Assembly (NCBI GenBank): GCA_002706885.1
Contig: PAKY01000026.1
Coordinates: 1 to 43,301, forward strand
Length of the DNA: 43,301 nucleotides
From: Phycisphaerae bacterium
GTDB lineage: Bacteria > Planctomycetota > Phycisphaerae > Phycisphaerales > UBA1924
Direction of reading: 5' to 3'
This document shows, piece after piece, positions 1 through 8,778 of the stretch; positions within the stretch are counted from its first letter, which is position 1, and every line of letters begins with the position of its first letter. The notes beneath the pieces are model-generated. The model did not search any database and had not been told where the DNA came from. It saw only the letters and a list, made by a program, of their open reading frames with translations. Both the position numbers and the translations under genes were made by a program.

Positions 1-154
1 GAGCGCCCGCGTCAGCAGATCTAAACCGGATCGGGGCGTTCTCGTTCGACGGATGGATCTGCACAACCAGCACGGCGATATCGTTCAAACAGGGCTTATG
101 ACCACGATGGTTCGGTCGCGAACCTACAAAGCACAAGAAGAGGAATGATCAATC

Positions 155-1309
155 ATGGAATTCATGAACACCGCTGGACTAACCGAGGATCAGAAGATGA
201 TCCGCGAAAGCGTGTTGGACATCCTCGAGCGGACTTTGCCGTTTGAAGGCATTCGAAAACTCGACGATGAACGCGTCTTCCCCCACGATGCCTACAACGC
301 TTTGGCAGAGGCGGGGTTCATGGGCCTATTTTATCCAGAGGAATATGGTGGTGCCGGGGCCAGCGCCTCTGATCTCACCGCCCTCGTGGAAACCCTTGGC
401 TATTATTACACGGGGATTGCCCAAGGCTTCATGACGACAGTCATCTATGCCGGGATGCACATCGTGCACCGCGGCAGCCCCGAGATGAAAGCAAGGGTGC
501 TCCCCGACATAATCAGCGGGAAGACTAAGCTGGCGCTTGCCATGTCCGAACCAGGCACCGGCTCGGATGTCGCCGGGATCAAAACGAACGCTGTACGCGA
601 CGGGGATCACTACATTCTGAACGGCAACAAGATCTGGATCACCTGTGCGCATGTCGCAGACAAGCTAGTCGTGGTGTGTAAGACCGACCCCACTGCCGGC
701 CGACACAAAGGCATGAGCACGCTGCTCGTTGATGCTAACGCGCCGGGTGTCGATATCCGTCCGCTCAAAATGCTCGGCCGACGAACGACCCACGCGAACG
801 AGATCTTCTTCACCGACGTTAAGGTACCTGTAGAAAATCTTATCGGTGAGGAGGGCGATGCTTGGAAAGGGCTGATGGCCGCACTCAATGTCGAGCGCCT
901 TTGCCTCGCCGCGATCTCCGCAGGTCATTGCTTTCGCATCACCGAATACGCAGCCAATTATGCGCGCGACCGTATTCAGTTCGGCCAACCGATCACGAAA
1001 TTCCAGGCCATTCAGCACAAGCTGGCCGACATGCTGATCTTGGCAGAAACAGCCCGGCAGTCCGCCTGGCGAGTTGCGGATCTAATAGACCAGGGCGAGA
1101 ATCCAGTCCGCGAGACATCGATTGCCAAGATCGTCTGCTCAGATGCAAACGTTAAATGCGCCGACACGGGTCTTCAGGTGATGGGCGGCGCAGGCTACTC
1201 GTCCGAATACCTGATGGAGATGTTCTATCGCGACGCCCGCGTTGGACCAATTGGGGGCGGCTCGAACGAGATCCAGCGCAATATCATCGCCAAGCTTATG
1301 GATCTCTGA
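155..1309 (+). CDS. Acyl-CoA dehydrogenase family protein
   Basis: This 384-residue protein is a full-length FAD-dependent acyl-CoA dehydrogenase, expected to desaturate an acyl-CoA between C2 and C3 and pass electrons to ETF. Visible family motifs are MSEPGTGSDVAG in the middle beta domain, ARDRIQFGQPI, and the C-terminal signature ending in GGGSNEIQRNI. The usual catalytic Glu of the C-terminal YEGT motif is Gly here, while Glu247 in NVERL lies where isovaleryl-CoA dehydrogenase keeps its base, so that residue is the likely base. AGAGGA at 139-144 precedes the ATG. It converges on the MmgE/PrpD gene. The substrate is not known; a branched or substituted short acyl-CoA is an inference. Confidence 0.9.
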   Translation: MEFMNTAGLTEDQKMIRESVLDILERTLPFEGIRKLDDERVFPHDAYNALAEAGFMGLFYPEEYGGAGASASDLTALVETLGYYYTGIAQGFMTTVIYAGMHIVHRGSPEMKARVLPDIISGKTKLALAMSEPGTGSDVAGIKTNAVRDGDHYILNGNKIWITCAHVADKLVVVCKTDPTAGRHKGMSTLLVDANAPGVDIRPLKMLGRRTTHANEIFFTDVKVPVENLIGEEGDAWKGLMAALNVERLCLAAISAGHCFRITEYAANYARDRIQFGQPITKFQAIQHKLADMLILAETARQSAWRVADLIDQGENPVRETSIAKIVCSDANVKCADTGLQVMGGAGYSSEYLMEMFYRDARVGPIGGGSNEIQRNIIAKLMDL

Positions 1310-1332
1310 ACCACAAGATGGACAAATAAAAT

Positions 1333-1367
1333 AGGGGTGGCGAAGACGGCCATTCCTTTTTTATTTT
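1333..1367. terminator. Bidirectional terminator between convergent genes
   Basis: A 9-bp stem (AGGGGTGGC pairing with GCCATTCCT through two G-U wobbles, 7-nt loop) is followed by TTTTTTATTTT on the plus strand. On the minus strand the sequence beyond the stem is also T-rich (ATTTTATTTG). It lies between the convergent acyl-CoA dehydrogenase and MmgE/PrpD genes, where it can end both transcripts. Confidence 0.7.
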
Positions 1368-1373
1368 CGCTCA

Positions 1374-2789
1374 TCATCGCGCCTTTGCAAATGATGGGAC
1401 GGTAGCGTTCAAAGCCTTTGGCTCTTCTATCATCACACATAGGGTGTTCACGTCCTCGATTTGGTCGAGCGCATGAAAGGCCGCCTCGAGCCGGGCGGTC
1501 TGCTCCGGCCCTAAAACGGGGCTTGCAAGCCTGCGATACTTGGCAACCACCTCGGTATCGCTCAACGGATTACGCGGTGTCCCCCGTGGGGCATCATTCG
1601 CCTGAACCAGCTTTTCGCCCCGAACCGTCACCACTATTACCCGCGACTGATGATAATGCGACAGATCGGCCGCGCCTACTACCTCGAATCGGTGGAGCAG
1701 CCCCCGGATCTCGTTCCTTTCGAGGGTTGCGGCAAATCCATCGCTCATCGCCGGAGTCACCGGCCCGCCCCCCGCGAAAGCTTGGGCCAACATGAATTGT
1801 AGATGAAAACGAGCTTCATTTGGCGTGGTCGGCGCGCCCGACTTACTGACCGCCGGGATAATATATCCCGGCACCTCGATACGGACGGAGACGATGTCTT
1901 CTGGGTGCAACGCGCCGTCAGCAACAAGCTGCTGCGCGGCCTCATACGAAGAATGAATATAGCCGCAGCAGGCATGTAGTTTGCGCCGCGGCGTGTTCAA
2001 CGCCCAATCATCTGGGCAAAAAGCGGTTCTGTCCCATTCCGTTGCAATGGTCGCAAAAAAACCTTTGTTAGACGTCAGGATATCTAGAGGACCACTCATC
2101 CCCTCTTCCGCCGAGAGGGCTGCGGATATCGCTGTACAGGCGGGAAGCGCGCCAAACAGCATTGGCTTTGCCGTTCCGCCTTTGCCAAAGATCACTTCGG
2201 CTGGGCACCAGTTCGCCCAGCCAGCGGCGATGGCCAAGGCATGACCCGTCGCTTCGCGTGACAGGCCAAGTAGATGGGCACAGGCTGCGGCGGCTCCGAT
2301 CGTCGAAGACATGCCGACGGATACGATCCCTACCTCTTCGAGCGGCTTCTGGTGGGCATAGAAAGCATTATAGACCCGGGACGTCGCTTCTATCCCGGCG
2401 ACAAGGGCACCTTGCAGCATGGCGCCGGACACGCCCCGAGCCTGGCCTAGCGCGAGCGCAGCGGCTACATTTCCGATGCTGGCGTGGCCGGCTATGAGGT
2501 CATTGAGTTCGTGAATGTCGCCCTGATAGGCGTTGATGCGCGCGGCTCCCAATAGGGAATGCCGTCCGCGCCCGGCAACAGAGCATATTTCGCCAGGGTT
2601 GACCGACTTTTCCGCCTTTTCGAGCTGTGTTGCCTCTGGCGTATTCGCGCCTCCGATCATACACCCTACCGTGTCAAGAAGGCACAGCCGGGCTTGTCCG
2701 GCGACAGAGTCCGGCACCTCGCCATTTCGCAATGACATCAGGAAATCAACAAGCGTTTCAAGCGGCGTCTGCATCATCGGACCTTTCAT
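1374..2789 (-). CDS. MmgE/PrpD family protein
   Basis: This 471-residue protein matches the MmgE/PrpD (2-methylcitrate dehydratase-like) fold in length and motifs: an N-terminal helical part with LLDTVGCMIGG, then DIHELNDL and GHASIGNVAAAL, and later KLHACCGYIHSSYEA. Known members dehydrate 2-methylcitrate, isomerise cis-aconitate or act on related tricarboxylates, and many are uncharacterised. The start ATG overlaps the stop of the NIPSNAP gene (ATGA), so the two are translationally coupled. The exact substrate is unknown; the TRAP transporter and acyl-CoA dehydrogenase nearby suggest a carboxylic-acid degradation route. Confidence 0.85.
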   Translation of the reverse strand: MKGPMMQTPLETLVDFLMSLRNGEVPDSVAGQARLCLLDTVGCMIGGANTPEATQLEKAEKSVNPGEICSVAGRGRHSLLGAARINAYQGDIHELNDLIAGHASIGNVAAALALGQARGVSGAMLQGALVAGIEATSRVYNAFYAHQKPLEEVGIVSVGMSSTIGAAAACAHLLGLSREATGHALAIAAGWANWCPAEVIFGKGGTAKPMLFGALPACTAISAALSAEEGMSGPLDILTSNKGFFATIATEWDRTAFCPDDWALNTPRRKLHACCGYIHSSYEAAQQLVADGALHPEDIVSVRIEVPGYIIPAVSKSGAPTTPNEARFHLQFMLAQAFAGGGPVTPAMSDGFAATLERNEIRGLLHRFEVVGAADLSHYHQSRVIVVTVRGEKLVQANDAPRGTPRNPLSDTEVVAKYRRLASPVLGPEQTARLEAAFHALDQIEDVNTLCVMIEEPKALNATVPSFAKAR

Positions 2790-3391
2790 ACTTTACCGCC
2801 AATCGGGGACAGGGTCAGCGCGCGCAAAAGCGTCGTTTCTGTCCCAGCATGTCGCACGGGGGCCTGTGCAAGCCAGTCATTCACCGAGACATTTTCATAG
2901 AGGTCAATCCGTCTGCCAACATCCTTCCCCAGCGCTACCCGGAACGAGGCAAGTGGGTCCATCAGAGTGGGCCGCTCTCCCTCGCGCCCTTCCGCGATGA
3001 CACAAAGACCGGTGCTGAGGCACGCCTCGACTTGGGGGCGTCCCGAGTGGACGCGATCGCGTGCTGCGAGAATCGCTTCAAAGCGCTCGGACCCCCGGTC
3101 GAGCACTAAGATGCGCGAGCGTTGTGCCGTTATCACCTCAAACGCCTTACGGATGAAATTCTCGTGCCAGTCTCTCTCCTGTGCCAAGCCGGCGCGGCGT
3201 TTGGTCCTGTCGTCGAAGTCGTTATAGGCCCAGAGATGATGGATCTCGTTGAGTGGTCCCGTTTCGGAAAGCCAATAGCCTAGCATTGGAAGATGCTTGG
3301 TGACGAGCGAAACACCGATAGTCCGATAAAGTTCGAGATACGTCATCGCCTTGCCAGGCTGTGCCGTATATGTGCGCCATTCAAATTGCAT
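2786..3391 (-). CDS. NIPSNAP family protein
   Basis: About 201 residues from the ATG at 3391, which has AAGGTGG a few bases upstream; an ORF start at 3424 is possible but has no such site. The protein begins MQFEWRTYTAQPG and contains two alpha/beta-barrel-like halves, with NEIHHLWAYNDFDDR in the first, typical of NIPSNAP proteins (dimeric ferredoxin-like barrels). Bacterial members are often encoded with catabolic operons, but their biochemical role is poorly defined. It is the first gene of a two-gene minus-strand operon, coupled by ATGA to MmgE/PrpD, and is divergent from the FAD oxidoreductase gene. Confidence 0.8.
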   Translation of the reverse strand: MQFEWRTYTAQPGKAMTYLELYRTIGVSLVTKHLPMLGYWLSETGPLNEIHHLWAYNDFDDRTKRRAGLAQERDWHENFIRKAFEVITAQRSRILVLDRGSERFEAILAARDRVHSGRPQVEACLSTGLCVIAEGREGERPTLMDPLASFRVALGKDVGRRIDLYENVSVNDWLAQAPVRHAGTETTLLRALTLSPIGGKV

Positions 3392-3551
3392 GAAACCACC
3401 TTTGTTCTGTTCCTCCGCACGCAACCGATATGCCGGGCGGACTGGAGGTCATGGTTGAGAGCAGTCGTATTTTATAAAAATCCTAAAATATGCGACTAAT
3501 TCGATCAAGCTATTCCTTGTCGAATCTACGCGCCCGCTGTTCCCAGAGCGA

Positions 3552-3626
3552 GCACCTACAGGTGCCAAAGCAATTGACAGAACAACATAATTAAGTTAAA
3601 AGTCCCATATTTTGGGAATTTTAACT
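3552..3626 (+). promoter_or_regulatory. Promoter with overlapping operator dyad in the divergent control region
   Basis: Within the 218-bp gap between the divergent operons lie TTGACA (3574-3579), a 17-bp spacer and TAAAAG (3597-3602), a plausible sigma-70 promoter for the plus-strand catabolic genes. A near-perfect dyad overlaps the -10 and the start region: 3594-3606 pairs with 3614-3626 with one mismatch around a 7-nt centre. A second palindrome, GCACCTACAGGTGC, sits at 3552-3565. This layout suggests control by a repressor. No regulator gene is present in this window, so its family is unknown. Confidence 0.5.
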
Positions 3627-3675
3627 GAAGCAGGCCGGTCGCTTGCCGAAAGAGATTTCGAAAAGGGAGGTTCTG

Positions 3676-5376
3676 GTGAGCATCGAAGAAACATGCGATG
3701 TATTGGTAATCGGATCAGGCGCAGCTGGACTGACAACCGCGGTCACTTGTGCCCACGCAGGCCTAAAAGTGGTCGTTGCGGAAAAAGCCGAGCATTTCGG
3801 TGGGACAACGGCGTTTTCGGGCGGTGTCTTGTGGATCCCCGGAAATCGGTATGGTCGCGATCAGAACCCGGACGACACCAGGGAAGCAGCGCGTACGTAT
3901 CTGAAGGTAGAGGCGGGCAACTTTTTCGACGCCGATGCCGTAGATGCCTTTCTAGATATCGGGCCCGAGGCTCTGGACTTCCTAGAGCGGGAAACCGAAG
4001 TGAAGTTCGTGCCCACGCTCTATCCGGATTACCATCCTCAGTATGACGGTGGGGTCGACATAGGGCGGTCGATCTTAGCCGCGCCTTTCGATTCTTCGAA
4101 GCTCGGTGCAGACCTAAAACGCCTGCGCCCGCCGCTGCAGACCATCACCTTCATGGGAATGATGTTCAATTCCTCTAATGCCGACATCAAGCATTTCTTC
4201 AATGCAACCAAATCGATAACGTCGTTTTGGTACGTAACAAAACGTCTGGCTAGCCACGCCATCGAGGTAATGCGCTACGGTCGCGGTGTTCAGGTAACAA
4301 GTGGCAACGCCCTTGCCGCCAGGCTCGCAAAATCGGCCCTAGACCTCGGCGTACAGATCCAAACGAGTTCACCCGTGATCGAATTGCAGCGGAATACCGC
4401 TCGGGTGACCGGCGCGCTAGTCGAACGTGACGGCCAGAGGGTGGCTATAAATGCTCGCCACGCGGTCGTGATTGCAACGGGTGGCTTCTCGAACGATTCC
4501 GTTCGCACAGCGCAGGCTTATTCCCACCTTCAATCAGGCGCAGAGCATTTCTCACCGGTACCCGAAAGCGTGACCGGTGATGGTATCAGTCTTGCCCAAA
4601 TCGTCGGCGGCAAATTCGAAGTTAATTTCGAAAACAGTGCCGCCTGGATGCCAGTGTCAAAAGTCCCGATGCGCGATGGAAGCTTGAAGGCCTTCCCACA
4701 CCTACTCGACCGGTATAAGCCCGGCATCGTTGCGGTTAACCAGGCCGGCGAACGGTTCTGCAACGAGTCTAATTCCTACCACGATGTCGGTGAAGCGATG
4801 ATCGCGACCGGCGCGGTAGGTGCATCGGGAAAGGTCTGGCTGATCTGTAACCGGTCGACCTTGCGTCGCTACGGTCTGGGATACGCCAAACCGGCACCGG
4901 TTCCGTCCGAGCATTATGTACGCAACGGCTACCTCAAAACGGGAAAGACCCTTGATGACCTCGCGCGTGTCACAGGCATCAACCCTGAAGGCCTGAAAGC
5001 GACGATCGAAACCTACAACCGGACTGCAAGCGCCGGTGAAGATCCCGCCTTCGGTCGCGGCAATACCGCATTTAACCGGTACCTTGGTGATCCAGAGCAA
5101 AAACCAAACCCGAATGTTGGCCCGATTGGTGAGGGACCCTTTTATGCCCTTGAGATATTCATGGGTGATCTGGGGACATTCGACGGGCTTTCGACCTCAG
5201 TTGAAGGTAATGTACTCGACGCCGAAGGGGCTCCTATCGAAGGATTGTATGCGGTCGGGAACGATCGGCGCAGCGTGATGGGCGGGGCCTATCCAGGCGC
5301 CGGCATCACTCTTGGACCTGCTGTGGCCTTTGGTTACCTCACGGGCCGCAAAATCGCACAAAGCGCCGGAGCATGA
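3676..5376 (+). CDS. FAD-dependent oxidoreductase, 3-ketosteroid-dehydrogenase-like
   Basis: A 566-residue flavoprotein. I choose the GTG at 3676 because AGGGAGG lies 5 bases upstream; a TTG at 3643 would only add 11 weak residues. The N-terminus shows a Rossmann FAD site (VIGSGAAGL, then GGTTAFSGGVLWIPGN), and the C-terminus has VGNDRRSVMGGAYPGAG followed by ITLGPAVAFGYLTGR, the flavin-binding end typical of KstD, fumarate reductase and flavocytochrome-c-like dehydrogenases. It probably desaturates a substrate next to a carbonyl or carboxylate. Nothing else in the window belongs to steroid catabolism, so a steroid substrate is not implied. It begins the operon that continues into the TRAP genes. 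Confidence 0.85.
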   Translation: MSIEETCDVLVIGSGAAGLTTAVTCAHAGLKVVVAEKAEHFGGTTAFSGGVLWIPGNRYGRDQNPDDTREAARTYLKVEAGNFFDADAVDAFLDIGPEALDFLERETEVKFVPTLYPDYHPQYDGGVDIGRSILAAPFDSSKLGADLKRLRPPLQTITFMGMMFNSSNADIKHFFNATKSITSFWYVTKRLASHAIEVMRYGRGVQVTSGNALAARLAKSALDLGVQIQTSSPVIELQRNTARVTGALVERDGQRVAINARHAVVIATGGFSNDSVRTAQAYSHLQSGAEHFSPVPESVTGDGISLAQIVGGKFEVNFENSAAWMPVSKVPMRDGSLKAFPHLLDRYKPGIVAVNQAGERFCNESNSYHDVGEAMIATGAVGASGKVWLICNRSTLRRYGLGYAKPAPVPSEHYVRNGYLKTGKTLDDLARVTGINPEGLKATIETYNRTASAGEDPAFGRGNTAFNRYLGDPEQKPNPNVGPIGEGPFYALEIFMGDLGTFDGLSTSVEGNVLDAEGAPIEGLYAVGNDRRSVMGGAYPGAGITLGPAVAFGYLTGRKIAQSAGA

Positions 5377-5467
5377 ATGTTGCGCAATTTATCTGCATGT
5401 TCTTAAACGCAGACAAAACGATGCGCGGCGGACCCGCTCGGCCGCAAATTGGGAGGAGTGACCTTAA

Positions 5468-6004
5468 ATGAAAAGACTACTGGAATCTGCGGATCGCCTG
5501 CTGCGGCCGATTGAGCGCGCCATGGCCTATTTCGCTGGCTTTGTTGTGCTTGTGCTAATGGTTCTTGGTGTCGCAGAGGTCATCGGCCGTTCAATGTTGA
5601 ATGCACCGATCCATGGAAACCTAGACATCGTCGAGCAACTGATGATCCCAGTTGCGGCCTTCGGGATTGCCTATGGCCAAAGCAAGTTCGGCAACGTCCG
5701 CATGACGCTTCTCACCAATCGGTTCGGCGACCGCGCGAAATGGGTGGCCGAAGCGATCGCATTAGCCGTGGGCCTATTCGTCACTTACGTTTTCCTCCAG
5801 GGTAGCTTTCTCAAGCTTATGCGCGCCCTCTCGCTCGGGGGAGATACGCCCGAGATCGGCATTCCCCTCTCGTATGGGATGGGCGGAGTTGCCGCGGCCT
5901 TGGCCCTTCTGCTCGCCCGACTCGCGGTGCAGCTTCTCGAAGCCCTCCGTCTAATCCTCTCACCGACTGCCGAAAGCTCGATTTTCGGGCAAACGGCCCA
6001 TTAA
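5468..6004 (+). CDS. TRAP transporter small permease (DctQ family)
   Basis: This 178-residue membrane protein has four predicted hydrophobic segments and the family hallmark VIGRSMLN after the first, with LMIPVAAFGIAYGQSKFGN in the second. It is the small membrane subunit of a tripartite ATP-independent periplasmic transporter, which stabilises the large permease. GGGAGGAG lies just upstream of the ATG. It is 18 bp ahead of the large permease gene and 91 bp after the FAD oxidoreductase gene, so it is likely co-transcribed with both. Confidence 0.9.
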   Translation: MKRLLESADRLLRPIERAMAYFAGFVVLVLMVLGVAEVIGRSMLNAPIHGNLDIVEQLMIPVAAFGIAYGQSKFGNVRMTLLTNRFGDRAKWVAEAIALAVGLFVTYVFLQGSFLKLMRALSLGGDTPEIGIPLSYGMGGVAAALALLLARLAVQLLEALRLILSPTAESSIFGQTAH

Positions 6005-6022
6005 TTCCGACGGAGAAACATC

Positions 6023-7321
6023 ATGGATCCGGTCACTCTGGGTTATTTGGGCGTCGCGACCGTCGTCATTCTCGTGGCTGTCGGCGTACCGATAGCCTTT
6101 GCCACCGCTTTCACTGGGATCGTAGGACTTATTTTCATCCGTGGCTTCGACGTAGCCATGGCGATCGCGGGCAGTATTCCACATGCCGAATCCGCCCATT
6201 ATTCGCTGAGCGTTCTGCCTTTGTTTATCGTCATCGGCTTTCTGGCCATGCATGCAGGCATCACAACTTCGGCTTTTAACGCCGCGAGGGTCTGGGTCGG
6301 GCGGGCACCGGGCGGGCTCGCCACGGCGACAATATTTGCAAGCGCTGGATTCGCCGCTGTTTCGGGCGCCAGCACAGCAAGCACCGCCGTCTTCACCAAG
6401 CTGGCCCTACCTGAGATGGAAGCGCGAGGTTATAACAAATCCTTCGCGGCCGGTGTCATTGCCGTGGGGGGGACGCTCGCGGCCTTGATCCCACCCAGCG
6501 CGATCCTCGTCATATATGGCATTCTAGTCGAGGAATCGATTGGCGCGCTTCTACTTGCCGGTTTCGTACCGGGTATTCTATCGATTTTTGTCTACCTCGC
6601 GGTGATCACCATCGTGGTGGCCATCAATCCTAACATTGCTCCCAAGCTTGAAGCGACGAGCATAATGGACAAGATCCGAACCATCCCTCAACTGGCCGGG
6701 ATCGGTTTCGTGGTCGGGGTGATTCTCGTTGGCATTTATTTCGGCATCATGACGCCGACCGAATCGGCTGCGGTCGCTACGGCTATTATGGTTGTCATGG
6801 CGCTAGCGAAAAAGATCTCGTTTCGTGATTTCCGTCATGGTTTGCTGGATGCGATCCAGACCACGGTAATGATCTTTATGGTGATCTGGGGCGTTCTGGT
6901 CTTTGTCCGCTTCCTAGCGTTTACAGGTCTGCCTGGCGTTATCACCGATTCCATCGTCGGACTCGATGTTCCGCGCGGTGTCATCCTGTTGGCCATCATC
7001 CTGCTCTATCTCGTACTCGGCATGATACTCGACGGGATTGGCATGATGATGCTGACTTTGCCCGTGGTCTACCCCACGGTGGTTGGACTTGGTTATGATC
7101 CGATCTGGTTCGGAGTGCTTCTAGTGAAACTGATCGAGGTGGGTGTCGTAACACCTCCGGTCGGACTCAACTGTTATGTCGTGAACGGCATTCGCCCGGA
7201 TATCCCGCTGCATCATGTCTTCAAGGGCGTCACACCGTTCCTCATCGGAGAGGTCGTGATCATCTCGATTATAGTTTTCTTCCCGGACCTGATCCTCTTC
7301 TTGCCGGAGATGATGCGTTAA
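6023..7321 (+). CDS. TRAP transporter large permease (DctM family)
   Basis: A 432-residue, highly hydrophobic protein of normal DctM length with about 12 membrane segments. Visible family motifs include GASTASTAVFTKLALPEM, GGTLAALIPPSAILVIYG, a GIMTPTESAAVA re-entrant loop, and GVVTPPVGLNCYVV near the C-terminus. It carries substrate across the inner membrane driven by a sodium gradient in characterised members. It lies between the small permease and binding-protein genes, the standard Q-M-P order. Confidence 0.93.
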   Translation: MDPVTLGYLGVATVVILVAVGVPIAFATAFTGIVGLIFIRGFDVAMAIAGSIPHAESAHYSLSVLPLFIVIGFLAMHAGITTSAFNAARVWVGRAPGGLATATIFASAGFAAVSGASTASTAVFTKLALPEMEARGYNKSFAAGVIAVGGTLAALIPPSAILVIYGILVEESIGALLLAGFVPGILSIFVYLAVITIVVAINPNIAPKLEATSIMDKIRTIPQLAGIGFVVGVILVGIYFGIMTPTESAAVATAIMVVMALAKKISFRDFRHGLLDAIQTTVMIFMVIWGVLVFVRFLAFTGLPGVITDSIVGLDVPRGVILLAIILLYLVLGMILDGIGMMMLTLPVVYPTVVGLGYDPIWFGVLLVKLIEVGVVTPPVGLNCYVVNGIRPDIPLHHVFKGVTPFLIGEVVIISIIVFFPDLILFLPEMMR

Positions 7322-7407
7322 AAACAAAAAAGTATCGCGTTGTAGGATTTTTGATGACTTTTTTCGGGTTCTGTGATCTAATGAGTTCAGTCTAAAGGAG
7401 GAAAACA

Positions 7408-8463
7408 ATGAGACTGAAAAAACTCGCAAATCTCGGGATCGCCGCTGCGCTGGCCACCACCGGGATGGCCGCAGCTTTGCCCGCTGCATATGCCCAGAAC
7501 GCGGAGGTGGAAGGCCCGAAGGTCAAGTGGTTGCTGTCGATGTGGGGTAACCGCCGCGGCTTCTCAGAAGGTGTCGAAGGCCTTGCTGCCTACGTATCCG
7601 AAAAGACCGGCGGCAATTTCGAAATCTCGATCGAATATGGTGAGGTTTTGTCCCCTTCGAAAGAAAACCTCGATGGTCTCTACATTGGCGCCTTCGAAGC
7701 CGCAGCCTTCTGCCCAATGTACCATCCCGACAAGACCCCGGGGCTCGGCGCGCTCGACCTCGCTTTCCTACCGATTTCAACGCTTGAACAGCGTCAGGCC
7801 GTCGTCGAGGACTATTACAAACAGCCCGCGATCCAGAATGAGTTCTCCAAGTGGAACACGGTGTCGCTCATAGGTATCCTAATGCCAAACTATGAGGCGA
7901 TGGGCACCGGCGAAGCACCAGCCAAGCTCGAGAACTTGAAAGGCCTACGCATGAGCTCGGCCGGCGGAATAGGCCAGCTAATGAGCGCTTTGGGTGTCAG
8001 TACGACAGTTGTGAGCGCCCCCGACATGTTCCAATCGATGGAACGCGGTCTGATTGAGGCTGCCACTTTCCCGTACACATATGCGTTTGCGTCTTATCGA
8101 CTGCACGAGGTTTCGGACTGGGTCACAGATAACTGGTCGCTGGGCTCAATGGTCTGCCACGCTGCTGTCAGCAAACCTGCCTACGATGCGCTTCCCGACC
8201 AGTACAAGACTCTCCTTGAGGATGCGGCGGTAGCGGGATACGAACACCAAATAGCGAAATACAAAGAGGTTGACGTGACTAACGAGGCGCTCTTTGAAAA
8301 AGCTGGATTGGTTCGTGTGCCTATGTCCGATGAGATCAGGGTCGCCATCGAAGAGGCGGCCCGCCCGAGCTGGAACGTCTGGCTCGAGCTTGCCAACAGT
8401 AAAGGTTTGCCCGGTCAGGAGTTGCTAGACAGCATTCTGACCTCGGCTGCGGCCCAGAACTGA
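7408..8463 (+). CDS. TRAP transporter substrate-binding protein (DctP family)
   Basis: A 351-residue periplasmic protein with a clear signal peptide (about 30 residues, ending AAYAQ). AAAGGAGG lies shortly before the ATG. The mature protein has the DctP layout, including NLKGLRMSSAGG, where the family keeps the arginine that salt-bridges a substrate carboxylate, and PSKENLDGLYIGAFEAA. It defines the transporter's substrate, expected to be an organic acid, but the ligand cannot be read from sequence. An 11-bp hairpin follows the stop and closes the operon. Confidence 0.9.
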   Translation: MRLKKLANLGIAAALATTGMAAALPAAYAQNAEVEGPKVKWLLSMWGNRRGFSEGVEGLAAYVSEKTGGNFEISIEYGEVLSPSKENLDGLYIGAFEAAAFCPMYHPDKTPGLGALDLAFLPISTLEQRQAVVEDYYKQPAIQNEFSKWNTVSLIGILMPNYEAMGTGEAPAKLENLKGLRMSSAGGIGQLMSALGVSTTVVSAPDMFQSMERGLIEAATFPYTYAFASYRLHEVSDWVTDNWSLGSMVCHAAVSKPAYDALPDQYKTLLEDAAVAGYEHQIAKYKEVDVTNEALFEKAGLVRVPMSDEIRVAIEEAARPSWNVWLELANSKGLPGQELLDSILTSAAAQN

Positions 8464-8485
8464 CTTTTCTATTAAGTTACGTTTC

Positions 8486-8511
8486 GCGGCGCGCCAAGTC
8501 TGGCGCGCCGC
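8486..8511 (+). terminator. Strong hairpin after the TRAP operon
   Basis: GCGGCGCGCCA (8486-8496) and TGGCGCGCCGC (8501-8511) form a perfect 11-bp GC-rich stem with a 4-nt AGTC loop, 23 bp after the binding-protein stop codon. The following bases are ACACATTTA, so the T-tract is weak. It is best read as the operon terminator. Confidence 0.7.
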
Positions 8512-8778
8512 ACACATTTAAGTCTACCGCAAGTTCGAGAGGCGGCCTCAAGAGCCGGACGATAACATGGTCGCCCTTCATTCTCGATAAGTACGACCTC
8601 TCGGGACACATCCGATAATCTCCGAATGGGAGAAGGGCATGTTTCCCATGAACCAGGACCTACGCGGTACACAGCACAAGTTCCGCGCTCTTGAGCACTC
8701 CGACAGGATTGGATCCATCATTAAAACATGTTAGTATTTCCGCATCGACCGCGCCAATCTTCATTGATGACACGGGGC
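8512..8778. other. Gene-free junction between the catabolic block and the mobile region
   Basis: From the TRAP stop codon to the DUF6088 remnant (315 bp) there is the terminator and then no ORF with recognisable protein character, no RNA gene and no clear repeat. It marks the edge of the catabolic block. Confidence 0.6.
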
